Below, piece by piece: positions 51,362 through 60,004 of a stretch of 64,000 nucleotides of DNA. Under the pieces are notes generated by a model. That model saw only the letters and a program-made list of their open reading frames with translations. It made no database searches and was not told the DNA's origin. Source of the stretch: Halorientalis litorea (lineage in GTDB: Archaea > Halobacteriota > Halobacteria > Halobacteriales > Haloarculaceae); NCBI RefSeq assembly GCF_023028225.1, contig NZ_CP095482.1, positions 1,302,001 through 1,366,000 of the forward strand. The letters run 5' to 3'. The position numbers and the translations under genes are program-made. Positions within the stretch are counted from its first letter, which is position 1. Each line of letters begins with the position of its first letter.

Positions 51362-52096
51362 ATGACAGACCGAGAGCGCGACGACCACGAGTTCTCCAGC
51401 GGGCAGGGGCTGCCCGACGAGTTCGAGGAGTTCGACCTCGACCCGCCGGAACTCGCGGTCGACCCCGACAAGGTAGACCCCGTCGACGCACGCGTCGTCA
51501 CGGACATGCTCGACGACCGGAACCTCGCCAGCGAGGAGGTCGACGCCGAACAGTTGCTCGACGTGGCGTTGAACTACATGCAGATTCACCGCTTCGAGCA
51601 GGCCGCCGACGCCTTCGAGCGGACCGCCCGCTTCGCCGAGGACGAGGGTATCGAACAGGAGGCGTGGGTCAACAAGGGCGTCGCCCACGCCGAAATCGAG
51701 GAGTACGACCTCGCAATCGGCGCGTACCGCGAGGCGTTGGACATCGACGATTCGAGCGAGTACGCCGCCACCGCCGAGACGAACCTCGCGTACGCCCTCT
51801 GGGAGTCGGGCCGCTCCGAGCAGGCACTCGAACACGCCGAACGCGCCGTCGAACTCGACGAGCGGTTCGCCCGCGCGTGGTACAACCGCGGCTTCTTCCT
51901 GCTGGAGCGGGGCCTCGCAGAGGACGCGCTGAACTCCTTCGACAACGCCATCCGCCTCGGCCACCGGAGCGTCGACATCCTCGAAGAGAAGGCGCGCGCG
52001 CTCGAAGAACTCGGGAAGCACGAACGGGCCGAAGAGGTCGCCCAAGAGGCGGAGGAGCGTCGCCAGCAGGCCGAGGAAGAACTCGTCAGCGAGTGA
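51362..52096 (+). CDS. TPR-repeat protein
   Basis: The 244-residue protein starts with an acidic leader and has about four to five tetratricopeptide repeats from about residue 65 to 235 (LLDVALNYMQIHRFEQAADAFERTARF, QEAWVNKGVAHAEIEEYDLAIGAYREALDI, AETNLAYALWESGRSEQALEHAERAVEL, ARAWYNRGFFLLERGLAEDALNSFDNAIRL). Such repeats bind partner proteins; no enzymatic domain. Its TGA stop overlaps the ATG of the DUF424 gene by 1 nt, so the two are coupled. Confidence 0.92.
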   Translation: MTDRERDDHEFSSGQGLPDEFEEFDLDPPELAVDPDKVDPVDARVVTDMLDDRNLASEEVDAEQLLDVALNYMQIHRFEQAADAFERTARFAEDEGIEQEAWVNKGVAHAEIEEYDLAIGAYREALDIDDSSEYAATAETNLAYALWESGRSEQALEHAERAVELDERFARAWYNRGFFLLERGLAEDALNSFDNAIRLGHRSVDILEEKARALEELGKHERAEEVAQEAEERRQQAEEELVSE

Positions 52097-52389
52097 TGCT
52101 CCTGAACGAACGGTCGACCGACGAGGGAACGCTCGTCTCGGTGTGTGACCCGGATGTCCTCGGGGAGACGTTCGAGGACGGCCCCGTCTCGCTGACCGTC
52201 GAGGCGGACTTCTACGACGGCGAACAGGTCGGCGAGGAGGCAGTCGTCGAGAGCCTCGCACAGTGTGCGGTCGCCAACATCGTCGGCACCGAATCGGTCG
52301 CGCTGGCGGTCGAACACGGCTTCGTCGAGGAGGAGAACGTCCTCGACATCGAGGGCACGCGCCACGCCCAGTTGCTGCGGATGGGGTGA
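52096..52389 (+). CDS. DUF424 family protein
   Basis: The 97-residue protein (MLLNERSTDEGTLVSVCDPDVLGETFEDGPVSLTVEADFYDGEQVGEEAVVESLAQCAVANIVGTESVALAVEHGFVEEENVLDIEGTRHAQLLRMG) matches archaeal DUF424, a small conserved family that elsewhere lies near aIF2-beta and other translation genes. The signature LxxExF(Y)(D/G)G..V.EE is present. A role connected with translation is only suggested by that context. Confidence 0.88.
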   Translation: MLLNERSTDEGTLVSVCDPDVLGETFEDGPVSLTVEADFYDGEQVGEEAVVESLAQCAVANIVGTESVALAVEHGFVEEENVLDIEGTRHAQLLRMG

Positions 52390-52461
52390 CCTCCCGCGGT
52401 CACTTGAGCGGCCTAACACCCCCGGCTGAACGCTTTTGTGTTCCCCGAGTGGGGTGAACGT

Positions 52462-53559
52462 ATGCAGATAACTGGTGTCACACAACACGACTTGGAGTAC
52501 GTCGCCGAGGGGAGTTTCCGGCCGACGTGGATTCCGGGCTATCCGCAGGGCACCCACGAGGTGGCCCTCTTCGAAGTCGAAACCGACGCGGGGATTACCG
52601 GCTACGGCGCGATGCCGAGTTTCGCCGGCGGCCTCGACTTCGCCGACCCGCTCTCGTATTTCTTGCTCGGCGAGGACCCGCGAGACGTGGAAGGCATCCT
52701 CCGACGACTGGAGAGTTTCCATCTCCTCGGTCCGCGGCCGTGGGGCGTCGAGATAGCACTCTGGGACATCATCGGCAAGGACGCGGGCAAACCCGTCTAC
52801 GAACTCCTCGGAGGGACGGAGAGCGAGATACCGGTGTACGCCTCCACCGGCGAGGTGAAACCCGCCGAGGAACGAATCGAGTACGTCGCCGACGCCGTAG
52901 ACGCGGGGTTCGGTGCGGTCAAACTCCGCGTGACCGACCCCGACCACATCGACATCGTGCGCGCGGTGCGCGACGCTTTCCCGGACCTGCCGCTGATGGT
53001 CGACGCCAACAAGGGGTGGGCGGTGCGTGTGATGGAGGACGAACGGCAGTGGTCGTTCCGCGAGGCACTCGACTTCGCCCGCGGACTGGAGGAGGTGGGG
53101 AACGTCCGGTGGCTGGAGGAACCGCTCCCCCGACGGGACTACGACGGCTACGCCCGTCTCCGCGAGGCCGTGGACGTGCCCATCGCCGGCGGGGAGTTCA
53201 ACGACGGCATCCATCACTTCCGGGAGTTCGTGAAACAGGGCTCGCTCGACGTGTTACAACCGGACGCCGCCCTCGCCACGGGCATCAAGCGCGCGAACGA
53301 GGTAGCGGCGATGGCCCGCCAGCACGGCCTGGAGTACGTCCCGCACACGTGGACCAACGGCGTCGGCTTCGTCGCCAACCTCCACGTCATGGCCGCCAAC
53401 GACTCGCCGTGGTGTGAGTTCCCGAACGAACCACCGTGGACGCCCGAGGTTCGTGACTTCCTGCTGACCGACACTATCGACCACGACGACGGCGTCGTCA
53501 CGCCGCCGGACGGGCCGGGCTTGGGCGTCGACATCGCCCCCGAGTATCTCGACGGGTGA
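52462..53559 (+). CDS. Mandelate racemase / muconate lactonizing enzyme family (enolase superfamily)
   Basis: The 365-residue protein has an N-terminal capping domain and a C-terminal barrel. The metal-ligand acids are at LMVDANKGWAVR (Asp), RWLEEPLPRRD (Glu) and IAGGEFNDGI (Glu); FGAVKLRVTDPDH supplies a Lys, and VPHTWTNGVGFVANLH a His, as in mandelate-racemase or sugar-acid dehydratase subgroups. Substrate unknown, possibly an aldonic acid. Monocistronic. ATG at 52462. Confidence 0.9.
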   Translation: MQITGVTQHDLEYVAEGSFRPTWIPGYPQGTHEVALFEVETDAGITGYGAMPSFAGGLDFADPLSYFLLGEDPRDVEGILRRLESFHLLGPRPWGVEIALWDIIGKDAGKPVYELLGGTESEIPVYASTGEVKPAEERIEYVADAVDAGFGAVKLRVTDPDHIDIVRAVRDAFPDLPLMVDANKGWAVRVMEDERQWSFREALDFARGLEEVGNVRWLEEPLPRRDYDGYARLREAVDVPIAGGEFNDGIHHFREFVKQGSLDVLQPDAALATGIKRANEVAAMARQHGLEYVPHTWTNGVGFVANLHVMAANDSPWCEFPNEPPWTPEVRDFLLTDTIDHDDGVVTPPDGPGLGVDIAPEYLDG

Positions 53560-53627
53560 CGCTGGCACCGAGTCTCACACCGACCCGGAATCGTAAGGGA
53601 GAGGCTCGGTGACCGTCCCCTCCCGAT

Positions 53628-54029
53628 ATGGACGAGTTCGCGTTCGTCGCCGACATGGCGGTTCGCTTCCGTGATTTGGACCCGTGGGACCACGTCAACA
53701 ACGCCGTCTACGGGACCTACCTCGAACAGGCCCGCATCGAGTACATGGACGAGGTGCTCGCCGACACCGTCGGGAGCAGGACGTTCGTCCTCGTCCATCA
53801 GGAACTCACCTACGACGCCCCCATCACTTACGGCCAAGACCTCACCGTCGCCGTCCGTGCCAGCGAGATGGGCACGTCGAGTCTCACGTTCACCTACGAG
53901 GTGCGGGCCGACGGCGAAGCCGTCGCCACCGCCGAGACGACACAAGTCTACATGGACGACGAGGAGCCGGCACCCCTGCCGGAGACGTGGCGCGAGGCTA
54001 TCCGAGACTTCGAACCCGGCCTCGCCTGA
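53628..54029 (+). CDS. 4-hydroxybenzoyl-CoA thioesterase-type acyl-CoA thioesterase (hotdog fold)
   Basis: The 133-residue protein has the 4HBT hotdog pattern: MAVRFRDLDPWDHVNNAVYGTYLEQARIEYMDEVL, where Asp of RDLDPWDHVNN is the catalytic residue, followed by RTFVLVHQELTYDAPITYGQDLTVAVRASEMGTSSLTFTYEV. It would hydrolyse acyl-CoA. No partner gene is adjacent. Confidence 0.92.
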   Translation: MDEFAFVADMAVRFRDLDPWDHVNNAVYGTYLEQARIEYMDEVLADTVGSRTFVLVHQELTYDAPITYGQDLTVAVRASEMGTSSLTFTYEVRADGEAVATAETTQVYMDDEEPAPLPETWREAIRDFEPGLA

Positions 54030-54160
54030 GTCGTCCGGTATGGGTCACCCGGTGACGTGCTGCCACGCGGTCCCGCGAGGCGACGGGAGAAACCACATTC
54101 GACTAGTTCCGGTCGCCGTAACCGAAGGAATGTTCCGTCCGTAGTCCCTCCGTGTGAGTA

Positions 54161-55402
54161 ATGGGAATCCCCGAGTCAGCACCGCTGGACACCGAACAGG
54201 TCCGCGCGGACTTCCCGATTCTACAGCGGGAGTTCGGCGGCGAGCAGTTGGTGTATCTGGACAACGCCGCGACGAGTCAGACGCCGGACCAGGTGGTCGA
54301 TAGCATCGTCGACTACTACCACAACTACAACGCGAACGTCCACCGCGGCCTCCACCAACTCTCACAGGAGGCCTCCATCGCCTACGAGGACGCCCACGAC
54401 CGGGTCGCCGAGTTCATCGGGGCCGAGGGCCGCGAGGAGATCGTCTTCAACAAGAACGCCACCGAGTCGTTGAACACCGTTGCCTACGCGTGGGGCCTCT
54501 CTGAACTCGGCCCCGGCGACGAGGTTGTGCTCACGGAGATGGAACACCACGCGTCGTTGGTGACGTGGCAACAGATCGCCAAGCGAACCGGTGCCGAGGT
54601 GAAGTACATCAGAGTCGACGACGAGGGGTACCTCGACATGGACCACGCCCGCGAGTTGGTCACCGACGATACGGAGATGCTGTCCGTGGTCCACGTCTCG
54701 AACACGCTGGGGACCGTCAACCCCATCGCGGACCTCGCCGACCTCGCCCACGACCACGACGCGTTGATATTCGCCGACGGCTGTCAGTCGGTGCCGCACA
54801 TGCCCGTCGACGTGTCGGAGTTGGACGTCGATTTCTTCGCCTTCTCCGGGCACAAGATGTGCGGTCCGACCGGTATCGGTGTCCTGTACGGGAAAGAGCA
54901 CGTCCTAGACGAGATGCAGCCGTACCTCTACGGTGGGGAGATGATTCGGAAGGTTACCTTCGAGGACGCTACGTGGAACGAGCTGCCTTGGAAGTTCGAG
55001 GCGGGTACCCCGCCGATTGCGCAGGGTATCGCCCTCGCAGAGGCGTGTGACTACCTCGACGACATCGGCATGGAGGCCGTCCACCGCCACGGGACGCGGC
55101 TGAGCGAGTACGCCTACGACCGACTCTCGGAGTTCGAGGACATCGACATCTACGGTCCGCCGGGCGACGACCGCGCGGCACTCGTCGCGTTCAACCTCGA
55201 TGTGGTCCACGCCCACGACACCTCCGAAATCCTCAACGAGTTCGCCGTCGCCGTCCGCGCCGGCGACCACTGCACGCAGCCGCTCCACGACAAACTGGGC
55301 GTCGCCGCCTCCGCCCGGGCGTCGTTCTACATCTACAACACGAGAGAAGAAGTCGACAAACTCGTGAACGCGCTGGACGAGGCACGGCAGTTGTTCGCGT
55401 GA
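54161..55402 (+). CDS. sufS: Cysteine desulfurase SufS
   Basis: PLP enzyme removing sulfur from cysteine for Fe-S clusters and tRNA thiolation. The 413-residue protein has FPILQREFGGEQLVYLDNAATSQTPDQVVD, the His stacking on PLP (TEMEHHASLVTWQQ), the PLP lysine (FFAFSGHKMCGPTGIGVLYG), and the persulfide cysteine in RAGDHCTQPLH, typical of SufS (group II). No SufU/SufE gene lies next to it, which differs from many bacteria; the nearest Fe-S gene here is the NifU-like gene at 28.7 kb. Confidence 0.96.
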   Translation: MGIPESAPLDTEQVRADFPILQREFGGEQLVYLDNAATSQTPDQVVDSIVDYYHNYNANVHRGLHQLSQEASIAYEDAHDRVAEFIGAEGREEIVFNKNATESLNTVAYAWGLSELGPGDEVVLTEMEHHASLVTWQQIAKRTGAEVKYIRVDDEGYLDMDHARELVTDDTEMLSVVHVSNTLGTVNPIADLADLAHDHDALIFADGCQSVPHMPVDVSELDVDFFAFSGHKMCGPTGIGVLYGKEHVLDEMQPYLYGGEMIRKVTFEDATWNELPWKFEAGTPPIAQGIALAEACDYLDDIGMEAVHRHGTRLSEYAYDRLSEFEDIDIYGPPGDDRAALVAFNLDVVHAHDTSEILNEFAVAVRAGDHCTQPLHDKLGVAASARASFYIYNTREEVDKLVNALDEARQLFA

Positions 55403-55453
55403 AGGGGTGCGGTTCCGCGACCCGTCGCACTGCTCGCGCGGTAGCGGTACGAG

Positions 55454-55503
55454 CACAGCACCCGCGAGCGCACCGGCGGTGCGCTCGCGGCCTTTTTCAC
55501 CCA
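55454..55503 (-). repeat. 50-nt dispersed repeat, copy 2 (opposite orientation)
   Basis: Reverse complement of the 49273-49322 element with four differences, all within or near the hairpin loop or its 5' arm. It lies 52 nt after the sufS stop. Confidence 0.85.
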
Positions 55504-55519
55504 TGGTTTTGCCGCGAGC

Positions 55520-55540
55520 GGTTCGCGCGGAGCGCGAACC
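55520..55540. repeat. Perfect hairpin, 9-bp stem with GGA loop
   Basis: GGTTCGCGC, GGA, GCGCGAACC. It lies 17 nt from copy 2 of the dispersed repeat; at 49 kb a 9-bp hairpin (49248-49268) is similarly next to copy 1. Confidence 0.8.
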
Positions 55541-55559
55541 CGAGCGGGAAAAAGATGGG

Positions 55560-55997
55560 TCAGAAGACGGAGTCGGCCGTCGCCGCGCCGACGACGCTGA
55601 AGATGGCTCCGACGGCGACGGCTCTGGCAGTCGTCAGGGCGACGCTCGTGGTGGTCGGGTCGGTGAGGATTTCGCCGTTCACCAGAAACGTCGTCGGTGC
55701 GGTGAGGGCGACGGCGAGAACGGTGACCGACCCGTACGCGACGACCATCAGCGAGATGAAACGGATGGGGATGCCACCGACCTCGGCCTCCCGGTCGATG
55801 TCGCGGGTGGCGTCGGCCTTGTACAGCGCGCCGTAGCCGATGCTGAAGACGATGGCGACGACGGCGAGCGTGTGGGCGGTACTCATCTGCGCGGCGAGGA
55901 CCCACACTTCTTCGGTGACGACGAACGGTCCCGCGAGCAGGAACCCACCGACCGTCTGCTGGGCGGTGTCGGCGACGCGGTACCGTCGTCTGCTCAT
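55560..55997 (-). CDS. Integral membrane protein (DUF2391/COG4711-like)
   Basis: The 145-residue protein has about four spans and starts MSRRRYRVADTAQQTVGGFLLAGPFVVTEEVWVLAAQMS, resembling from memory the DUF2391 membrane family. It contains FSIGYGALYKADATRDIDREAEVGGIPIRFISLMVVAYGSV between the second and third spans. Function unknown. I set the start at 55997 because the reading frame upstream is Arg/Pro-rich and non-conserved. Divergent from the methyltransferase gene. Confidence 0.8.
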   Translation of the reverse strand: MSRRRYRVADTAQQTVGGFLLAGPFVVTEEVWVLAAQMSTAHTLAVVAIVFSIGYGALYKADATRDIDREAEVGGIPIRFISLMVVAYGSVTVLAVALTAPTTFLVNGEILTDPTTTSVALTTARAVAVGAIFSVVGAATADSVF

Positions 55998-56078
55998 ACC
56001 TACTCCTGTCGGCGGCAGCACAAAACCGCCCCGGTCCGCACCGAACCCGTTTTGCCGCGGTAGCCGCTTCCCGTGGAC

Positions 56079-56759
56079 ATGGGCGCGCCAGAGGAGTTCG
56101 ACCGGTGGGCGGCAGCGGGCCGCGACAAGGGCATGGAGGAGCGGCACTGGCACACCGCAAAGCACGCGCTGGCGCGGATGCCGGTCGAACCCGGCGACAC
56201 CGTCCTCGATTTGGGTTGTGGGAGCGGCTACGCCGGCCGGGCACTCCGAGCGACCGAAGACGCGGGGCGGGTCTACGGACTGGACGCCGCGCCGGAGATG
56301 GCACGCAACGCCCGCGGCTACACCGACGACCCGCGGGTGACGTACCTCGTCGGCGACTTCGAACATCTCCCGCTCGCCACCGACAGCGTCGACCACTGCT
56401 TCTCGATGGAGGCGTTCTACTACGCTACCGACCCCCACGCCGCGCTCCGGGAACTCCGCCGCGTCCTCCGGCCGGGCGGCACGTTCTACTGCGCCGTGAA
56501 CTTCTACGAGGAGAACGTCCACTCTCACCACTGGCCCGAGATGGTCGGCGTCCCGATGACTCGCTGGAGTGCGAGCGAGTACCGCGCGGCGTTCGAGTCG
56601 GCTGGCTTGCACGTCGCCGGACAGGACCGGATACCCGACCGGGAAACGGAGATACCGCCCGCCGATGCGTTTCCAACCGAAGACTGGGAGACACGCGCTG
56701 CCATGGTGGAGCGATACCGAGAGTTCGGCACTCTCCTCACTGTTGGCGTCGTCTGTTGA
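56079..56759 (+). CDS. SAM-dependent class I methyltransferase
   Basis: The 226-residue protein has the Rossmann-type methyltransferase motifs: VLDLGCGSGYAGRAL (motif I), VYGLDAAPEMARNAR, VTYLVGDFEHLPLATDSVDHCFSMEAFYYATDPHAALRELRRVLRPGGTFYCAVNFY. It resembles small-molecule (UbiE/BioC-like) enzymes; substrate unknown. A GTG 6 nt upstream of the ATG is an alternative start. Confidence 0.9.
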   Translation: MGAPEEFDRWAAAGRDKGMEERHWHTAKHALARMPVEPGDTVLDLGCGSGYAGRALRATEDAGRVYGLDAAPEMARNARGYTDDPRVTYLVGDFEHLPLATDSVDHCFSMEAFYYATDPHAALRELRRVLRPGGTFYCAVNFYEENVHSHHWPEMVGVPMTRWSASEYRAAFESAGLHVAGQDRIPDRETEIPPADAFPTEDWETRAAMVERYREFGTLLTVGVVC

Positions 56760-56891
56760 CTTGGTTCCGACCCCCTAGTTTCGTATGCAGATGGCGGATA
56801 GTGAGAGTCGTCACCACACGACCGGAGTGGTATCGGCAGCGTGATATATCCCTCGGAAAGGGTTTTGCGTCACGGTCGAGTAGGTGGCGGT

Positions 56892-57890
56892 GTGCCACCG
56901 GACCGCCGCCGTGTGCTGCTCGTCCTGTTCAGTATCACGGCCGTCGTCGCGGCGGTCGTTCTCGCGGAAGTGATGGCGACGGTGTTCTTCGCCATCACCG
57001 TCGCGTACGTCCTCTATCCGGTGCGGCGGTGGTTGGTCACCCACGGCCGCTCCCGGCGGGTGTCGGCCGCAGTCGCGTCGCTCGTCGGCCTCGTGGCTGC
57101 GGTCGTCGCTATCGTCCCCATCTTCGGCGCGCTGTACGTGCGGCGGAGTTCGTTCCTCGAGTTCATCCGGAGTCTCCCCGCACAGGTGCCGGTGGAGGCG
57201 TTCGGGTTCGAGTACGTCGTCGACGTGAGTGACGCCTTCGTAACCATCCAGCGCGGCGTCACACAACTCGCCGTCGAACTGGCCAGTGCCGCGCCGGTGC
57301 TGGCACTGAAGGCGACGCTGTTCGTGCTGCTGGTGTACGCGCTCCTGTTACGTCCCCGTGACATCAGGCGGGCGGTGTTGGCACTCGTCCCGGCGGTGTA
57401 TCACGACGTGGTACTCGCGTTCCACGAGCGGACGCGCGCGACGCTGAACGCGCTGTACGTGTTGCAGGCGGCGACGGCCTTCGCCACCTTCTGCATCGCC
57501 TACCCCGTGTTCGCCGTCCTCGGGTACGAGTCGTCGTTGGTTCTCGCCGTCCTCGCCGGCATCCTCCAGTTCGTCCCCGTCGTCGGCCCGAGTGCCGTCG
57601 TCGTCGCGCTCGCCGCCTATCAGGTCGTCGCCGGTGACACCGCCGCGGCAATCCTCGTGTTGACGCTCGGGTTGGTCCTCGTCGGGTTCCTCCCCGACGC
57701 GCTCATCCGGCCGCGCTTGGCGTCGCTGACCGCCGGGATGCCGGGAAGTCTCTACTTCGTCGGCTTCACCGGCGGCGTTCTCACCGTCGGTCTCGTCGGT
57801 TTCATCGCGGGTCCGCTCGTCATCGCGTACCTGCTGGAGGCGGGCGCGATTCTCAACACCGAGACCGGCGGCACGCCATCGGGGGAGTGA
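56892..57890 (+). CDS. AI-2E/PerM-family permease
   Basis: The 332-residue protein has the family topology: paired N-terminal spans, an extracytoplasmic/central soluble segment (about 75-130), then five to six spans. Signatures include VYALLLRPRDIRRAVLALVP, ILQFVPVVGPSAVVVALAAYQ and GFLPDALIRPRL...GGVLTVGLVGFIAGPLVIAYLLEA. Family members include Na/Li-H antiporters and putative exporters. GTG at 56892 is chosen; the GTG at 56841 lies at a TATA-like sequence (GTGATATATCC) likely to be the promoter. Confidence 0.88.
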   Translation: MPPDRRRVLLVLFSITAVVAAVVLAEVMATVFFAITVAYVLYPVRRWLVTHGRSRRVSAAVASLVGLVAAVVAIVPIFGALYVRRSSFLEFIRSLPAQVPVEAFGFEYVVDVSDAFVTIQRGVTQLAVELASAAPVLALKATLFVLLVYALLLRPRDIRRAVLALVPAVYHDVVLAFHERTRATLNALYVLQAATAFATFCIAYPVFAVLGYESSLVLAVLAGILQFVPVVGPSAVVVALAAYQVVAGDTAAAILVLTLGLVLVGFLPDALIRPRLASLTAGMPGSLYFVGFTGGVLTVGLVGFIAGPLVIAYLLEAGAILNTETGGTPSGE

Positions 57891-57956
57891 GAGCGAGGGT
57901 CGCTGCTCGCGGGTCACTCCGTTCCCCGCTCGCTGATTCGGCCTCGTTCCCTGCGG

Positions 57957-58775
57957 TCACTCGGCCTCGCCCTCACGTACTGCCCGCCCTTCCGCCTCCC
58001 ACTCGGTCAGACTCCCCTCGTAGAAGGCGAGGTCGTCGTACCCGAGGTGCCGGAGGACGGTGTAGGTGTGGCTGATGCGGCGCGCGGTGTTGCAGTACAA
58101 CAGTACCCGTCGGTCGCGAGTGATACCGCGTGCTTCGAGGACCGACTCCAGCGTCGCACGGGACTTGAGTCCCCGCGTCTCGTCGTCGACCAGTTCCCGC
58201 CAGTCCAACTGAACCGCGCCCGGGATGTGTCCCTCCTCGTACTCCCAGCCCTCCCGGGTGTCTACGATGACGGTCCGGGCGTCCTCCCCCTCGGTCGTCA
58301 CGCGGTCGGAGACTGCCGCCACCTCGTCGGCGTCCACCAGCGGCGTGTCGGTGGTGGCCGGGTCGGACACCTCGTAGGTCGTCGGTTCGACGGCGGTGGC
58401 GTCACTCGTCGTCTCGTGTTCGAGTCGCCACGAGGAGAAGTCACCGTCCAGCAAGTGGAGCTTCGCCGGGTCGTGGCCGTACAACTCCGCGGTGACGAGA
58501 AAGCGAGCCGCGAAGACGCCGTGCATGTCGTCGTAGGCGACGACGTGGTCCTCGCGGGAGATGCCCGCCGCAGAACACAGGTCCGCGAACGCCTGCCCGC
58601 CGGGGAGCATCCCCGCCTCGGCGTCGTCGCCCGCCCGGAACTCGTCGAACGGGACGTTCACCGCCCCGGGGACGTGGCCGATGCTGTCGAACTCCCACGC
58701 GTCCCGCACGTCCACGACGGCAACCTCGTCCAACCGCTCGGCCACCCAGTCCGCCGGAACGACGACATCGCTCAT
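57957..58775 (-). CDS. Two-domain rhodanese (thiosulfate sulfurtransferase)
   Basis: The 272-residue protein has two rhodanese domains (about 1-118 and 145-265). The first is inactive (YDDMHGVF has no cysteine in the loop), the second carries the catalytic C228 in VLLYCNTARRISHTY. The typical signature EGHIPGAVQLDW precedes it. It would transfer sulfane sulfur from thiosulfate or 3-mercaptopyruvate to thiols. Divergent from a second rhodanese gene (270 nt between starts), forming a sulfur-transfer pair. Confidence 0.92.
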   Translation of the reverse strand: MSDVVVPADWVAERLDEVAVVDVRDAWEFDSIGHVPGAVNVPFDEFRAGDDAEAGMLPGGQAFADLCSAAGISREDHVVAYDDMHGVFAARFLVTAELYGHDPAKLHLLDGDFSSWRLEHETTSDATAVEPTTYEVSDPATTDTPLVDADEVAAVSDRVTTEGEDARTVIVDTREGWEYEEGHIPGAVQLDWRELVDDETRGLKSRATLESVLEARGITRDRRVLLYCNTARRISHTYTVLRHLGYDDLAFYEGSLTEWEAEGRAVREGEAE

Positions 58776-59011
58776 AGTGACCCCTACGTGGCCGTCCGTT
58801 CAAACGTTTCCGTCTCGGCCGGTCGGAGGTGGAGGCAAGTGTTGCCACATGACCGCGAGCGAACCGGTCCACCGTCGCGTCCACCGGCTACAACGGCCCA
58901 CGCAGTCTCTCCCGTGCCTGTTCCGGTCCTCGGCGACGGACCGCCGCAGAACCCGCGGCAAATTATGCCTGTATGGGGGATGAGAGGCCGAACGTGCCGC
59001 CACTCGTAGGA

Positions 59012-59020
59012 CTATATGGC
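59012..59020 (+). promoter_or_regulatory. TATA box of the TssA-like gene
   Basis: GACTATATGGC ends 26 nt before the ATG at 59046. A second AT patch GCAAATTATGCC lies about 40 nt further upstream. Confidence 0.5.
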
Positions 59021-59045
59021 TGGTCGTCGTATGGATGGACGCACT

Positions 59046-59909
59046 ATGACTGAGTACGCCAAAGACGTCCTCGTCTCACCGGAGTGGGTCGAGGACCGAC
59101 TCGACGAGTTCCAGAGCGACGACCCGGCCCACCGACTGGTCGAGGTGGACGTGGACACCGAACTGTACGACGAGAGCCACGCCCCGGGAGCCATCGGCTT
59201 CAACTGGGAGACGGACCTGCAGGACCAGACGACTCGCGACATCCTCTCGAAAGAGGAGTTCGAGGAGCGGATGGGCAGCCACGGCATCAGCGAGGATTCG
59301 AGCGTCGTCCTCTACGGTGACAACGCCAACTGGTTCGCGGCCTACACCTACTGGCAGTTCAAGTACTACGGCCACGACGACGTGAAACTGCTCGACGGCG
59401 GCCGCGAGTACTGGGTCGAGAACGACTACCCCCTCACGGACGAGGGTCCGGACTTCTCGGCCGTGGACTACGAAGCCTCCGGCCCGCGCGAGTCAATCCG
59501 CGCCTACCGCGAAGATGTCGAGAACGCTATCGAGCGCGGCGTTCCGCTCGTGGACGTTCGCTCGCCCGAGGAGTTCTCCGGCGAGATTCTCGCGCCCCCG
59601 GGCCTGCAGGAGACGGCCCAGCGCGGCGGCCACATCCCCGGCGCGCGCAACATCTCGTGGGCCGCCGTCACGAACGACGACGGCACGTTCAAGGACGCCG
59701 ACGAAATCGAGGCCCTCTACGCCGAGGAAGGCATCGACGGCGACAGCACCACCGTCGCCTACTGCCGCATCGGCGAACGCTCCTCGGTCGCCTGGTTCGC
59801 GCTCCACGAACTGCTCGGCTACGAGGACACCATCAACTACGACGGGTCCTGGACCGAGTGGGGCAATCTGGTCGGCGCGCCGATAGAGAAGGGCGAGGCC
59901 GACGACTAA
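59046..59909 (+). CDS. tssA: Two-domain rhodanese (TssA-like sulfurtransferase)
   Basis: The 287-residue protein has an N-terminal domain (1-130) without the catalytic Cys (LYGDNANWFAAYTYW) and a C-terminal domain with C240 in VAYCRIGERSSVAWF. The CRIGERSS loop is that of the haloarchaeal/bacterial thiosulfate sulfurtransferases annotated TssA/TssB. ATG at 59046 is chosen because the TATA-like ACTATATGG (59012-59020) lies about 28 nt upstream. It is divergent from the preceding rhodanese. Confidence 0.92.
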   Translation: MTEYAKDVLVSPEWVEDRLDEFQSDDPAHRLVEVDVDTELYDESHAPGAIGFNWETDLQDQTTRDILSKEEFEERMGSHGISEDSSVVLYGDNANWFAAYTYWQFKYYGHDDVKLLDGGREYWVENDYPLTDEGPDFSAVDYEASGPRESIRAYREDVENAIERGVPLVDVRSPEEFSGEILAPPGLQETAQRGGHIPGARNISWAAVTNDDGTFKDADEIEALYAEEGIDGDSTTVAYCRIGERSSVAWFALHELLGYEDTINYDGSWTEWGNLVGAPIEKGEADD

Positions 59910-60004
59910 ACGAAGTGCAGGAGGCGGCCTCGCTCCCGACCACCACCGTTTCTTTCGGAACTGGACGAACAGTCACTTCTGTCTCGGACCACGACGGTCG
60001 ACCG

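Noticed and set aside
54161-55402. suf operon
   Set aside because: Only sufS is present; no sufB, sufC, sufD or sufU flanks it.
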